In this document: positions 1 through 9,546 of the stretch, one piece after another | Layout: every line of letters starts with the position of its first letter | Position numbering within the stretch: the stretch's first letter is position 1 | Assembly (NCBI GenBank): GCA_033391075.1 | Contig: JAWPMV010000001.1 | Span: forward strand, 6,944,001 to 7,008,000 | Source of the DNA: Bacteroidia bacterium | Lineage (GTDB): Bacteria > Bacteroidota > Bacteroidia > J057 | Reading direction: 5' to 3' | DNA length: 64,000 nucleotides | Translations under genes and position numbers: made by a program | The notes under the pieces: model-generated | The model's database searches: none | The model's input: the letters and a program-made list of their open reading frames with translations, nothing else | Told to the model about the DNA's origin: nothing

Positions 1-1212
1 AAAGATCGTGGAGCTTTCCCGATCTTCGATGCCGAGAGAGAAAAGAACAACCCTTTCATCAAACGTCTTCGCAAGGCCAACAAGAGCCTCTATGATGATA
101 TGGTGAAATATGGTCGTAGAAATATCGCCTTATTAACGGTAGCTCCTACAGGAACCACTAGTCTGATGACCCAGACTTCTTCAGGTATTGAGCCCGTATT
201 CCTGGTTTCTTACAAGCGTCGTCGTAAAGTGAATCCTAATGACAAGAGTGTAAAGGTTGACTTTGTCGATGAAGTAGGAGATGCCTGGGAAGAATATCAT
301 GTATTCCACCACAAATTCCTGACCTGGTTAGAGGTTAATGGATTTGACCGCGAAGAAGTGGAAAAACTCGATGAAGAAGAATTAACTCATTTGATAGAGA
401 GGTCACCCTACTTTAAAGCCACTTCTAACGATGTGGACTGGGTGAATAAAGTGAAAATGCAAGGTGCAATTCAGAAATGGGTGGACCACTCTATCAGTGT
501 TACCGTAAACGTACCCAATGATATCTCTGAGGAAATGGTCGCCAAGATCTATGAGACAGGTTGGGAAGTGGGTTGTAAAGGAATCACCATCTACCGTGAT
601 GGATCTCGTTCTGGTGTATTGATCGCTGATAATAAGCAGGAGAAAGAAGCCAGTGAGTTCCAGGAAACTACGGCTCCCAAGCGTCCTGAAAAACTGGAAG
701 CTCAGGTAGTTCGTTTCCAAAACAACCTGGAGAAATGGGTAGCCGTTGTTGGCTTGCTCAATGACAGACCCTATGAGATCTTTACCGGACGTGCAGAAGA
801 TTCTTTCTCTATCCTTTCTCAGGTAGATCAGGGATGGGTGATCAAGAGTAAAGACGAAAAGGCACGCAATCGCTATGATTTCCAGTATGTAGATAAAGAT
901 GGTTATAAGATCACTATCGAAGGACTTTCACGGACCTTTGACAAAGAATACTGGAACTACGCCAAGCTGATTTCAGGAGTATTGCGTCATGGTATGCCAT
1001 TGCCATTCGTAGTACACATGGTAGGTACTTTGCACCTGGATGCAGAATATCTCAACACCTGGAAGAACGGAGTGGTACGGGCTTTGAAGCGTTTTATCGC
1101 AGATGGAACCGCTGCGGTTGAAAATGCTTGTACAGAATGTGGACATGATAGCCTCGTGTATCAGGAAGGATGTCTCACCTGTAAGAATTGTGGCTATACA
1201 AAATGCGAGTAA
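1..1212 (+). CDS. nrdJ: Adenosylcobalamin-dependent (class II) ribonucleotide reductase, C-terminal part
   Basis: The frame is open from base 1, so this is the 3' part of a gene that starts outside the window (about 403 residues visible). The enzyme reduces ribonucleotides to deoxyribonucleotides for DNA synthesis using a B12 cofactor. The visible part has the conserved reductase segments VAPTGTTS, SSGIEPVF, HSISVTVNVP and the TGWEVGCKGITIYRDGSRSG stretch, followed by a basic linker, a TSCPD-type domain (roughly residues 270-370 of the visible part) and a cysteine-rich end with CTEC, CLTC, KNC and a final KCE. The TSCPD domain and the terminal cysteines are typical of NrdJ-type enzymes; the cysteines probably pass reducing equivalents to the active site. 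No NrdB-like small subunit is seen nearby, which fits class II. The assignment is firm; the subclass is inferred from the C-terminal architecture. Confidence 0.9.
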   Translation, partial: KDRGAFPIFDAEREKNNPFIKRLRKANKSLYDDMVKYGRRNIALLTVAPTGTTSLMTQTSSGIEPVFLVSYKRRRKVNPNDKSVKVDFVDEVGDAWEEYHVFHHKFLTWLEVNGFDREEVEKLDEEELTHLIERSPYFKATSNDVDWVNKVKMQGAIQKWVDHSISVTVNVPNDISEEMVAKIYETGWEVGCKGITIYRDGSRSGVLIADNKQEKEASEFQETTAPKRPEKLEAQVVRFQNNLEKWVAVVGLLNDRPYEIFTGRAEDSFSILSQVDQGWVIKSKDEKARNRYDFQYVDKDGYKITIEGLSRTFDKEYWNYAKLISGVLRHGMPLPFVVHMVGTLHLDAEYLNTWKNGVVRALKRFIADGTAAVENACTECGHDSLVYQEGCLTCKNCGYTKCE

Positions 1213-1245
1213 TCGCATTTTAAGCAATAGATAATCTAACACAAA

Positions 1246-1281
1246 AAAGCTTTATGGGCGGGAAACTGCTCATAAAGCTTT
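1246..1281. terminator. Perfect 11-bp hairpin after nrdJ
   Basis: Arms AAAGCTTTATG (1246-1256) and CATAAAGCTTT (1271-1281) are perfect inverted repeats around a 14-base loop, 34 bases after the nrdJ stop. On the plus strand no T-run follows the stem; on the minus strand the stem runs into TTTTTT. It could end the nrdJ message as a hairpin without a U-tract, or stop antisense transcription. Function is inferred from position only. Confidence 0.4.
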
Positions 1282-1378
1282 CCCTGTCTAATAGGATGGT
1301 AGAAATTTTGAAATTATAGGAGTTTTTTTTACCATCAGCGACTAGAGTTGCGTTTATAGATGATATAAAGGAGAAACT

Positions 1379-3955
1379 ATGAGTGATAAGTCCCCAAATG
1401 GTCAGAACAATGGATCAGAAGCAGTAAGTACACCTGTTGCGGGAATGTATAAAGATTATTTCCTCGATTACGCCTCATATGTAATCCTGGAAAGAGCTGT
1501 ACCTATGATTGAAGATGGGTTTAAGCCGGTACAGCGGAGAATTATGCACGCCATGAAGGAAATGGATGATGGCCGTTTCCATAAAGTTGCAAATATAATT
1601 GGGCAAACCATGCAGTTTCACCCCCATGGGGATGCTGCCATAGGTGATGCCCTGGTCAACCTCGGACAAAAAGACCTGCTCATCGATTGTCAGGGAAACT
1701 GGGGAGATACCCGTACAGGTGATAGAGCGGCTGCCGCTCGTTATATCGAAGCAAGGCTTTCCAAATTTGCGCTGGAGGTTTCCTTCAATCCCAAAATCAC
1801 GGATTGGCAGGCATCTTATGATGGAAGGAAAAAAGAACCGGTTTCTCTTCCTGTAAAATTCCCCATGGTGCTTGCACAGGGAGTAGACGGGATTGCCGTA
1901 GGTCTTTCCACCAAAATCCTTCCGCACAATTTTCAGGAACTTATTAAAGCTTCCATCGCTGTCCTGAAAGGTAAGCGGACCAAATTAATGCCCGATTTTC
2001 CTAATGGAGGAATGATTGATGCCTCTAATTATAATGGAGGAAAAAGAGGGGGAAAAGTCAGGTGCCGGGCGAATATAGAAGTAAAAGATAAAAGCACCCT
2101 GCTGGTCAAAGATATTCCTTATGGAGTAACTACTACTGGATTGATTGACTCCATTATCAAAGCGAATGATAAAGGAAAAATCAAGGTCAGAAAAGTACTC
2201 GATAATACAGCAGCTGAAGTCGAAATACAGATTGATTTACCTTCCGGTGTTTCTCCGGATGTTACCATTGATGCGCTATATGCTTTTACAGATTGCGAGG
2301 TTTCAATCTCTCCCAATGCCTGTATCATCATAAACGAGACGCCTCACTTCCTGACGGTCGATGAAATCCTCAATCTTTCCACGGATCATACAAAAGAACT
2401 GCTCCGCCTGGAATTGGAAGTACGGCTTTCAGAATTGAAAGAGAAATTACTCTTCTCATCTTTGGAAAAAATCTTTATTGAAAATCGCATATATCGGGAT
2501 ATCGAGGAGTGTGAAACCTGGGAAGCGGTTATCGAAACCATCGACAAAGGATTAGATCCTTACAAAAAGCAGTTTTATCGGGAGATAACCGAAGAAGATA
2601 TCGTCAGATTGACGGAGATACGCATCAAGCGAATTTCAAAATTCAATGCCTTCAAAGCAGATGAGCTTATTCGTTCCCTCGAAGAGCAAATCGCCGAAAT
2701 TGAGCATCACCTCGCCAATTTGGTAGAATATGCCATTTCTTATTTTGAAGACCTTTTAGCCAAATACGGAAAAGATAAAGAACGTAAGGCTGAATTGATG
2801 ACTTTCGACAATATCCAGATTACTCAGGTCGCTGTTGCGAATCAAAAACTGTATGTCAATCGCAAAGAAGGATTTGTAGGCTATGGCTTGAAGAAAGATG
2901 AATTTGTAAGAGAGTGTTCAGACCTGGACGATGTGATCGTCTTTAGAGGGGATGGAAAATACCTGGTTACCCGTGTGCAGGATAAAGCTTTTGTGGGGAA
3001 AGATATCATTCATGTGGATGTCTGGAAGAAAGGGAATGAACGCAAAGTATATCATGCGGTCTATCGCGATCCTAAAGAAGGGAAAAATTACATCAAGAGA
3101 TTTGCTGTAACGGCTATCACCCGGGATCGAGAATATGACGTTACCAAAGGAAATAAGGGCTCAAAACTGCTCTATTTCCAGGCACACCTCAATAGTGAAT
3201 CAGAAGTCATTACAGTTAACCTTACGCAAAGTTGTAGAGCCAAAAAGAAAGTCTTTGATTTTGACCTTTCCACACTCGCTATCAAAGGCCGGGCTTCTCA
3301 AGGAAACGTACTGAGCAAATATCCAGTTAGAAAGATCATCCAAAAATCTGTTGGAGCTTCAACTCTGGGAGGAAGGAAGATATGGTATGATGAAACGGTA
3401 GGTCGTCTGAATGTAAATGAGAGAGGAACCTTCCTTGGTGAATTTGATACAGAGGATCGCATCGTTACCATCTACAAAGATGGAAGCTATGAATTGGGCA
3501 ATTTCGAGCTCACCAATAGATATGATCTCGGAAAAGTCAGTTTCCTCGTGAAACTTTCCAAAGAACTGGTCTTTACGGCTGTCCACTATGAAGGGAAACA
3601 AAAGGAATATTATGTGAAGAGGTTCCAAATCGAGACTAGTACCATGGATAAAAAATTCACCTTCATCAGTGAAGAAGGGGGATCTAAATTGGTATTCGCA
3701 TCGATAAAAGAAAATCCTCACGTTAGCTATAAAGTCGGTAAAGGAAGAAACAAAGAGCTGGTTGAAAAAAGCCTGGCTGATTTCATCGATGTAAAAGGCT
3801 GGAAAGCAATGGGGAATAAGTTGGATAGAAGGCAGGTAAGTGCAGTGAAAGAGTTGGTCGTGAAAGAAGCAGAAAAAGAAAGCCTGAAATCCGGTGAATC
3901 TATCGAATGGTCAGGAGATGATCTGAAACCTGATGGACAGGCCGAACTATTTTAA
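1379..3955 (+). CDS. parC: DNA topoisomerase IV subunit A (GyrA/ParC family)
   Basis: 858-residue type II topoisomerase A subunit, which cuts and rejoins DNA to separate daughter chromosomes. The breakage-reunion domain starts at once (residues about 20-470): DGFKPVQRRI, the HPHGD block at 81-85 and the catalytic tyrosine at about residue 122 in AAARYIEAR. The C-terminal half (about 500-830) is a divergent beta-pinwheel-like region with no obvious GyrA box, which favours ParC-like topoisomerase IV over gyrase, as is usual for this shorter Bacteroidota form. The residue matching the GyrA quinolone-contact serine is alanine (A86). The start follows a purine-rich AAAGGAG seven bases before ATG, uncommon in a phylum that rarely uses Shine-Dalgarno pairing. 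No parE lies next to it in the window. Confidence 0.9.
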   Translation: MSDKSPNGQNNGSEAVSTPVAGMYKDYFLDYASYVILERAVPMIEDGFKPVQRRIMHAMKEMDDGRFHKVANIIGQTMQFHPHGDAAIGDALVNLGQKDLLIDCQGNWGDTRTGDRAAAARYIEARLSKFALEVSFNPKITDWQASYDGRKKEPVSLPVKFPMVLAQGVDGIAVGLSTKILPHNFQELIKASIAVLKGKRTKLMPDFPNGGMIDASNYNGGKRGGKVRCRANIEVKDKSTLLVKDIPYGVTTTGLIDSIIKANDKGKIKVRKVLDNTAAEVEIQIDLPSGVSPDVTIDALYAFTDCEVSISPNACIIINETPHFLTVDEILNLSTDHTKELLRLELEVRLSELKEKLLFSSLEKIFIENRIYRDIEECETWEAVIETIDKGLDPYKKQFYREITEEDIVRLTEIRIKRISKFNAFKADELIRSLEEQIAEIEHHLANLVEYAISYFEDLLAKYGKDKERKAELMTFDNIQITQVAVANQKLYVNRKEGFVGYGLKKDEFVRECSDLDDVIVFRGDGKYLVTRVQDKAFVGKDIIHVDVWKKGNERKVYHAVYRDPKEGKNYIKRFAVTAITRDREYDVTKGNKGSKLLYFQAHLNSESEVITVNLTQSCRAKKKVFDFDLSTLAIKGRASQGNVLSKYPVRKIIQKSVGASTLGGRKIWYDETVGRLNVNERGTFLGEFDTEDRIVTIYKDGSYELGNFELTNRYDLGKVSFLVKLSKELVFTAVHYEGKQKEYYVKRFQIETSTMDKKFTFISEEGGSKLVFASIKENPHVSYKVGKGRNKELVEKSLADFIDVKGWKAMGNKLDRRQVSAVKELVVKEAEKESLKSGESIEWSGDDLKPDGQAELF

Positions 3956-4069
3956 TTGTTTGTCAGCTTATAATTATTGACTAATTTAATCGCCAGATCA
4001 TTTTGTGGCGTAGATAATGTCTCCATGGCATAGAGGAGAAGGAAAATGTACCTGTGAATTTTTATTGTT

Positions 4070-4621
4070 ATGCGTGAAGGAATCTTCCTAATAGCTGTAT
4101 GCTTGCTTTTTTCCTGCTCTGGTCCAAGTACTCCCAAAGGCTTAAAATCTCAAATCGCTGATCTTGAGCAAAAAATAGATAGCCTTGAAAAGCAAAATAG
4201 CCGCGAAAATGTGGCTGTTTTAAACGAAAGTCGCCAGAAACTGGCTATGACTTATGAGAGCTATGCGGATGAGAATAAGGATACAGATAGTATTCAGTCT
4301 GAAGAATACCTGGCACTTGCCGCCAGTCTTTATCAAAACACTTTGCAGCAACTCGACAAAGCTTTGGCTTTGAATGATAAAATTATTGCGGATTATCCCG
4401 AGAGTGAAAGGGCCATTTTTGCCCTCTTCAATAAAGGCTATATCTACAATAACTATATACGGGATACCAGTATGGCGAAATCGATCTATACAGATTTTAT
4501 TGCCAAATATCCCAATCATAAGCTGGCTACCGATGCCAGCGTGGAGTTGCAGTTTTTGGGTAAATCTGCGAAAGAAATGCTGGAAGAAATCCAGAAAAGG
4601 AATCAGGAGCAGTCAGAATAA
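4070..4621 (+). CDS. TPR-type lipoprotein, unknown role
   Basis: 183-residue predicted lipoprotein. A short signal peptide ends in a lipobox-like LLFSC with the cysteine at about residue 16. A coiled-coil stretch follows (about 25-50, SQIADLEQKIDSLEKQ), then helical repeats at about 75-165 with tetratricopeptide character (ALALNDKIIADYPESERA and a second copy around TDFIAKYPNHKLATDA). This coiled-coil plus TPR pattern resembles YbgF/CpoB- or BamD-like periplasmic proteins, which act in envelope maintenance, but no specific orthology is claimed. It stands alone, 114 bases after parC, in the same direction. Membrane anchoring is inferred from the lipobox. Confidence 0.7.
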   Translation: MREGIFLIAVCLLFSCSGPSTPKGLKSQIADLEQKIDSLEKQNSRENVAVLNESRQKLAMTYESYADENKDTDSIQSEEYLALAASLYQNTLQQLDKALALNDKIIADYPESERAIFALFNKGYIYNNYIRDTSMAKSIYTDFIAKYPNHKLATDASVELQFLGKSAKEMLEEIQKRNQEQSE

Positions 4622-4672
4622 GACTGAAAGAGAGAGCGAAAAGTTCGCACTGTTTTATCCAATCTAAATCCC

Positions 4673-4680
4673 TACATTTG
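4673..4680 (+). promoter_or_regulatory. Candidate Bacteroidota -7 box TACATTTG
   Basis: TACATTTG matches the Bacteroidota -7 consensus TAnnTTTG and lies about 106 bases before the ATG of the next lipoprotein gene. No clear TTG is seen at the expected -33 distance, so the call rests on one box. A small inverted repeat TCGAGC/GCTCGA (4734-4739 and 4751-4756) lies in the putative leader. Confidence 0.3.
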
Positions 4681-4785
4681 ATTGAAATTCATTTAGGGGA
4701 TTTTACCGAGACTTACATACAAGAATAGGGATTTCGAGCGTTAGTATATTGCTCGACTTCACATGGGTTGATTAATTGTAAATTG

Positions 4786-5520
4786 ATGAGTTTGAATAAG
4801 AACGCTTTTTTAGTGCTCTTCATACCTTTTCTTCTCTTTTGGGCATGCGAACCTCCGGGCTTTGATCCGATTCCGCCCAGAGAAAGAACCTACTTGCATG
4901 TTCTCAATGCAAATCCTCAATTGCCGGGGGTAGATTTGGAATTCAGAACCTTTGACGAATCTTCACTGATTGCTCAAAATCTGGGTTTTACCCGTTCATG
5001 GCCTACTACAGGATATGCTTCTCTGCTTACCGGTGCAGATCCGGAAAATATCAATACTTCTGATAGCAATCGTATCGTATTCATGGATGTTTATCTTCCG
5101 AATACTTCGGATTCTGTGGTTCCTACCAGATCTCTCAATCTGAGTGTCGATGGTCGTTCTACCATTTGTTTAATTGATAGCTTCGGCAAACCTCTGCTGG
5201 TTAAGACCGTTGATAATTATGCACGACCTGTAGGCAATATCTCGAATGTGCGCTTCCTGAATTTGAATTTTAATGCACTTTCGGTAACATTAGAAACGAA
5301 AGAAAGCGGTTTAGAGATAGAAAGGCTGAATTTCCTTAACTATTCCTCCTTTAGTCAAATAGATGCGGGAGCTTATACTTTTTATTTCCGGGATGATTTC
5401 TCAGGAAATATTTTGGACTCAATCAGCAATTTTACGATCAAACCGAGACATACATACAGCTTTTACTTTACGCAAGACGGCGGGAAGAATATCGGGGGAG
5501 TTGAAATTTTAGAACAATAA
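4786..5520 (+). CDS. DUF4397-like lipoprotein
   Basis: The ATG at 4786 gives a 244-residue protein; a longer TTG start at 4768 is less likely because the signal peptide fits the ATG. The signal peptide MSLNKNAFLVLF... ends in a lipobox LLFWAC, predicting a lipid-anchored protein. The body starts with TYLHVLNANPQLPGVDLEF and continues with a predicted beta-rich fold; the 'hVLNAnP..pgVDl' opening resembles DUF4397 domains, which are extracytoplasmic beta-sandwich modules of unknown function. A second, related half may begin near SNVRFLNLNFNALSVTLE. It sits 11 bases before the next reading frame, suggesting an operon with the following outer-membrane protein. The family call is by eye. Confidence 0.65.
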   Translation: MSLNKNAFLVLFIPFLLFWACEPPGFDPIPPRERTYLHVLNANPQLPGVDLEFRTFDESSLIAQNLGFTRSWPTTGYASLLTGADPENINTSDSNRIVFMDVYLPNTSDSVVPTRSLNLSVDGRSTICLIDSFGKPLLVKTVDNYARPVGNISNVRFLNLNFNALSVTLETKESGLEIERLNFLNYSSFSQIDAGAYTFYFRDDFSGNILDSISNFTIKPRHTYSFYFTQDGGKNIGGVEILEQ

Positions 5521-5531
5521 ACTGAACGCTT

Positions 5532-6221
5532 ATCAATAACCTGCAATCATACCTAAAGATCATTGGCCTGGCTATTTGTCTGACTCTGCTATCCTTGCCC
5601 GCTGTGGCACAGCATGGGCAGAGCAAAATTCAGTATAAAGGAGGATGGGGAAGAGCGATGTTTGGAGGAAACTTTCTGAATTTTGATCAGCTAAATCAGA
5701 ATTTGATTGCCAATGAATACGCATCTTTGCCTTCCAGCCTGCTTTCTGTAGGATTGGGACTTTACAAAGAAAGAGGCCGTTTCATTTATGGCGGTGAATT
5801 GTACAACTATATGATTAGCGAAAGCGACCTGGCCAATCAGGATGCTTCTATCGCCTATCATTACGCCATTTTCCGTACCGGTTGGGTTGTCTACCGTCAG
5901 GAAAATTCCTTACTCGTTTATCCTAATATTGGAGTAGGTGGCGGATTGGGTATACTAAAGACTCGTCCCAATACGGAGCCTTTACCCGAAAGATTTAATT
6001 CGGCAGGACTGATGTTTGATGCTGCGATAAGTTTGAGCAAATTCAAACCCCTGGACCTTGATGGAAAATATCAATTGGAGCTGGGCGTGAGTCTGGGATA
6101 CATGCGTACCCTCGACAATATGTGGAACATCACGGGCCTTACCCAAACAGATAACTCCATTTCTGTAAATCCGGATGGCTTTTACTTCAAACTTAGCCTC
6201 GGAATGGGAAGTCTTCGATAA
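5532..6221 (+). CDS. Outer-membrane beta-barrel protein with non-canonical start
   Basis: The protein is a small predicted beta-barrel with alternating hydrophobic/aromatic strands ending in phenylalanine-rich FYFKLSLGMG, and many glycine-rich turns such as GVGGGLG. A good signal peptide is encoded in this frame (KIIGLAICLTLLSLPAVAQ), but no ATG, GTG or TTG precedes it: the frame runs back to a stop at 5523 without one. The first usual start codons (TTG 5595, GTG 5604) would remove the signal peptide. I therefore place the start tentatively at ATC 5532; CTG 5541 is an alternative. The gene begins right after the stop of the DUF4397-like lipoprotein, so translational coupling is possible. A single-base sequencing error is the other explanation. 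Confidence 0.6.
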   Translation: MNNLQSYLKIIGLAICLTLLSLPAVAQHGQSKIQYKGGWGRAMFGGNFLNFDQLNQNLIANEYASLPSSLLSVGLGLYKERGRFIYGGELYNYMISESDLANQDASIAYHYAIFRTGWVVYRQENSLLVYPNIGVGGGLGILKTRPNTEPLPERFNSAGLMFDAAISLSKFKPLDLDGKYQLELGVSLGYMRTLDNMWNITGLTQTDNSISVNPDGFYFKLSLGMGSLR

Positions 6222-6362
6222 GTGTGTAGCAATTCTTTATATTTTTTACATTTTTTTCTCCAAAGTCTGAGTAATATTGAGGACTGAGGCGTTAATAAGG
6301 CAGGATTCGCAAAAAAAGAACAACATTTCTGTCTGTTGATCCCTCTTTAAAGCTCTGTATTC

Positions 6363-6953
6363 TTGGCCTATAGAATTCGTGATATCATCATTGCATCTCT
6401 GGCACTCATCCTTTTGAGTCCGGTTTTTTTGTTGATCTGTATCAGCCTTTGGCTGACACAGGAACGAATCTTTTTTGTCCAGCAAAGGCCTGGCTTGAAT
6501 GAAAAGCCTTTCTTCCTCATCAAATTCAGCACCATGGATGATGTAGAGCCAGGTAAGGATGAATTTGATATGCAACTGGATAGACTCACCTTTATAGGGA
6601 AATACCTGCGAAGCTGGTCTTTGGACGAATTACCCCAACTGATCAATGTCATGAAGGGAGAAATGAGTTTGGTTGGACCGAGACCTCTCCTCATGGAATA
6701 CGTTCCCCTCTACACCGAGAAAGAACATAAACGTCATGCAGTTTTGCCAGGGATCACCGGTTGGGCCCAAATAAATGGAAGGAATGCCCTCTCTTTCAAA
6801 CAGAAGTTTGCCCATGACCTGTGGTATGTAGAAAATCGATCCTTTTGGCTGGACTTCAAGATCATGTTTCTGACTTTTTGGAAAGTCCTCATTCGCGAAG
6901 ATATCCACGCAAATGATTTTACGACCTCTGCCCGCTATGATGGGACCAATTAA
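6363..6953 (+). CDS. Bacterial sugar transferase (initiating glycosyl-1-P transferase)
   Basis: 196-residue member of the WcaJ/PglC-type sugar transferase family, which moves a sugar-1-phosphate from a nucleotide sugar onto undecaprenyl phosphate to start surface polysaccharide or glycan synthesis. It has the single N-terminal membrane segment (about 8-30), the QQRPGLNEKPF segment, RSWSLDELPQLINV with the catalytic Asp-Glu pair (about 81-82), the SLVGPRP signature and PGITGWAQINGRN. Length fits the short PglC-like form without the extra N-terminal transmembrane region. The start is TTG, because the frame is closed by a stop at 6348 and contains no ATG before the membrane segment. No other glycan genes are adjacent; the nucleotide-sugar operon at 22-27 kb could supply substrates. 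Confidence 0.88.
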   Translation: MAYRIRDIIIASLALILLSPVFLLICISLWLTQERIFFVQQRPGLNEKPFFLIKFSTMDDVEPGKDEFDMQLDRLTFIGKYLRSWSLDELPQLINVMKGEMSLVGPRPLLMEYVPLYTEKEHKRHAVLPGITGWAQINGRNALSFKQKFAHDLWYVENRSFWLDFKIMFLTFWKVLIREDIHANDFTTSARYDGTN

Positions 6954-7023
6954 GCATAGCTAAAAGAACCCCTTACTAAATTTTGTGAATAATTTAATCC
7001 TATATTCACAAAACCCTTTTTAC

Positions 7024-9546
7024 ATGCATAAACTAACTACCTTACTACTAATTCTCCTGTATGGAGGAGTTGAGCTAGTTGCACAATCCGGAAAAATCTC
7101 AGCAAGAATAAGCGATGAAGAGGGTTTGCAAAATTTTGCTTTTGCAGAAATCGCCTTATACCAACTCCCTGATAGCAATCTGATAGATGGGACCCTGGCA
7201 GATTCTATAGGTAATTTTTCCCTCAAACGCATTCCCAATGGCAGTTTTTATCTTGCTATTTCTTTTTTAGGCTACGAAACGACTTATTCTTCCAGTTTTG
7301 AGGTGAAGGCTGGCCAAAGCCTTGATCTGGGGGTATTCAAAATGAAAGCCAATGAGTTGTTATTAGAAGAAATAGAGATCAGTGGCCGGAAAAAATCCAG
7401 TTTTCACCAGGCAGATCGACAGATTTTTTCAGCAGATCAATACAGGCAAGCACAAGGAGGATCGGCCAGCGACCTCTTGAAAAATCTTCCCAGCCTGAGC
7501 ATGGATGCTTTGGGAAATATCTCCCTCCGGGGATCAAGTGGTTTCATCTTGATGGTAAATGGGAAAAGGCTGGAAGGAGACCCTTTGGTTTTTCTCAATC
7601 AAATTTCTGCCAATTCGATAGAAAATATTGAGATCATTACAACAGCTTCTGCCAAATACGATCCTGATGGTAAGGCAGGTATTATCAACATCCAGACTCG
7701 GCAAAGTGCTTTGAATGGTCTCTATATTCTGGGAAATCTACAGCTAGGTTTGCCCAGTATTGAAGATTATGACAATAAGGAGCAAGCTCGAAGATACGGA
7801 GCCGATGTAACAATCAATTATAAAAACGGGAAGTGGGACCTGGCAACTGGCCTGGATTACAGAAGGAATGACATAGGAGGAAGAAGAGTTGGTTATGTGA
7901 ATACCTATCAAAATGAAATATTAACAGAGTTTCCTTCCTATGGGGAAAGGAGTTTTGATCGTGAATCCTATAGTGCTCGCTTCTCTGCAGTTTATTCCCC
8001 AACTAAAAAGCAGTCAATTTCCACTAGCATATATGCCGGAAAGCGAACCCAATACCGAACGGCAGATATCCTCTATGATTTCCAGCAAAGAAGTTTTATC
8101 CCGGAAGAAAATTTTTTAGGACCACAAGCTTACTGGGACCTTTATCAGTCTCAGGGGCGGGTATTGGAAGGAAGTCAGCAAATCAGTGAATTAACCTACT
8201 TCAATGAAAATCTCAGAGTGAGGAAAGGTGATTTTCTGATTGGCGCCCTGGACTATGATCTGAAGTTTACGGATAACTCAAGCCTGAAATTGTCGGGCCT
8301 GTATGAAAGAACTATTTTAGGTGGCCCCACAGACAACAACAGTCTCGCCTGGCCCAATACGAGGGATACCCTTCAACTTCAGGTTAATGATAATGACAAT
8401 CCCCTGGATGGACTACGTTTGCAGGCAGATTATAGCAGGAAATGGGGGGATTTGAATTGGGAAAGTGGTTATCAATATCGCTACCTTTCCCATCCCGGAG
8501 ACTTCATTTACCTGGATAAGAATCTCCAAACGGGGGAGTGGATTCCCAATCCCACTTTCACCAATAGAATTGAATTGAAAAGGACGATCCATTCCATTTA
8601 TAATCAGTTCAGTGGAAAAGAAAATAAACTTTCCTATTCAGGAGGTTTGCGGCTGGAATATATGGATCGAGAAGTTCGCACTGCAAGTCCCGATACCCTA
8701 TATTCTCTGGATCTCCTGAGCCTTTTCCCCAACCTTAGCCTCAGCTATGATCTGGGCGATGGTTTCTTATTAAAAGGAGGATACAGTAGACGCATTCAGC
8801 GCACGACGACTTTTAAGATGACTCCTTTCCCTGAAAGAGAGCATTCAGAAACCCTGGAGCAGGGAGATGCCGAACTTTTGCCAGAATTCGTAAATCAAAT
8901 TGAAGCCGGTTTGGTAAAAAACTGGGGAGAGGATAATGCATTTCTTAGCCTCTATTATCGGAAAGTTCGAGATGTAATCAATCGGGTGAATAGCATTTAC
9001 AACGACAGCATCCTAAATCGGATCTATACCAATGCTGGAAATGCCCAGGCATTTGGGCTGGAAATGGGAAGTAGTTTTCACCTTAGTCCCAAATGGAACC
9101 TATATCTCGGAGGCAATGTCTATAATTATCGGATAAAAGGGGATCTCTTTGGAGAAAGGATCAACACTTCAAATACGATCTTTAGTTTCAATGCAAGTAG
9201 TTCTTATCAATTCAGTTCGAGCTTCGATATTCAGGCAGCCTTCAATTACCTTTCTCGGAGGGTAACAGCTCAGGGAGAAGATTCCCGTTTTTACAATCCC
9301 AGCCTGACGATTCGCAAATCCTTTTTGAACAATCGCCTAAGTTTCAATTTGCAATGGACTTTTATCGACATGGGCATACTTGAATCCAATGAGCAAAGAA
9401 TCACAACCCTGAGAAACAATTTTTATACGACTACCAATTACATTTATGAGGTGGACGTAATAAGAGTAGGCCTGACTTACCGTCTCAATCAGGCATCTAA
9501 AAAAGTAAAGCTGATAAAAAGTGAATTTGGGGATAAAGAGTTTTAG
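7024..9546 (+). CDS. TonB-dependent receptor-like outer-membrane protein (CarboxypepD_reg + OMP barrel)
   Basis: About 840 residues from the ATG at 7024; an upstream GTG (6985) would put 13 extra residues before the signal peptide MHKLTTLLLILL...VAQ. Order of domains: signal peptide (1-21), carboxypeptidase-regulatory-like beta-sandwich (about 25-110, with GNFSLKRIPNGSFYL and FLGYETTY), a plug-like domain (about 130-220, LLKNLPSLSMDALGNISLRG and the SAKYDPDGKAGIINI segment), then a large barrel ending near YEVDVIRVGLTYRLN. This is the Bacteroidota family often named 'outer membrane beta-barrel family protein', related to TonB receptors but with no TonB box that I can identify. The substrate is unknown. 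Its stop overlaps that of the convergent tsaB by 4 bases. Confidence 0.82.
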   Translation: MHKLTTLLLILLYGGVELVAQSGKISARISDEEGLQNFAFAEIALYQLPDSNLIDGTLADSIGNFSLKRIPNGSFYLAISFLGYETTYSSSFEVKAGQSLDLGVFKMKANELLLEEIEISGRKKSSFHQADRQIFSADQYRQAQGGSASDLLKNLPSLSMDALGNISLRGSSGFILMVNGKRLEGDPLVFLNQISANSIENIEIITTASAKYDPDGKAGIINIQTRQSALNGLYILGNLQLGLPSIEDYDNKEQARRYGADVTINYKNGKWDLATGLDYRRNDIGGRRVGYVNTYQNEILTEFPSYGERSFDRESYSARFSAVYSPTKKQSISTSIYAGKRTQYRTADILYDFQQRSFIPEENFLGPQAYWDLYQSQGRVLEGSQQISELTYFNENLRVRKGDFLIGALDYDLKFTDNSSLKLSGLYERTILGGPTDNNSLAWPNTRDTLQLQVNDNDNPLDGLRLQADYSRKWGDLNWESGYQYRYLSHPGDFIYLDKNLQTGEWIPNPTFTNRIELKRTIHSIYNQFSGKENKLSYSGGLRLEYMDREVRTASPDTLYSLDLLSLFPNLSLSYDLGDGFLLKGGYSRRIQRTTTFKMTPFPEREHSETLEQGDAELLPEFVNQIEAGLVKNWGEDNAFLSLYYRKVRDVINRVNSIYNDSILNRIYTNAGNAQAFGLEMGSSFHLSPKWNLYLGGNVYNYRIKGDLFGERINTSNTIFSFNASSSYQFSSSFDIQAAFNYLSRRVTAQGEDSRFYNPSLTIRKSFLNNRLSFNLQWTFIDMGILESNEQRITTLRNNFYTTTNYIYEVDVIRVGLTYRLNQASKKVKLIKSEFGDKEF

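Noticed and set aside
4636-4648. GCGAA/TTCGC small hairpin after the TPR lipoprotein as a terminator
   Set aside because: The stem is only five base pairs with no adjacent T-run, too weak to list as a terminator.
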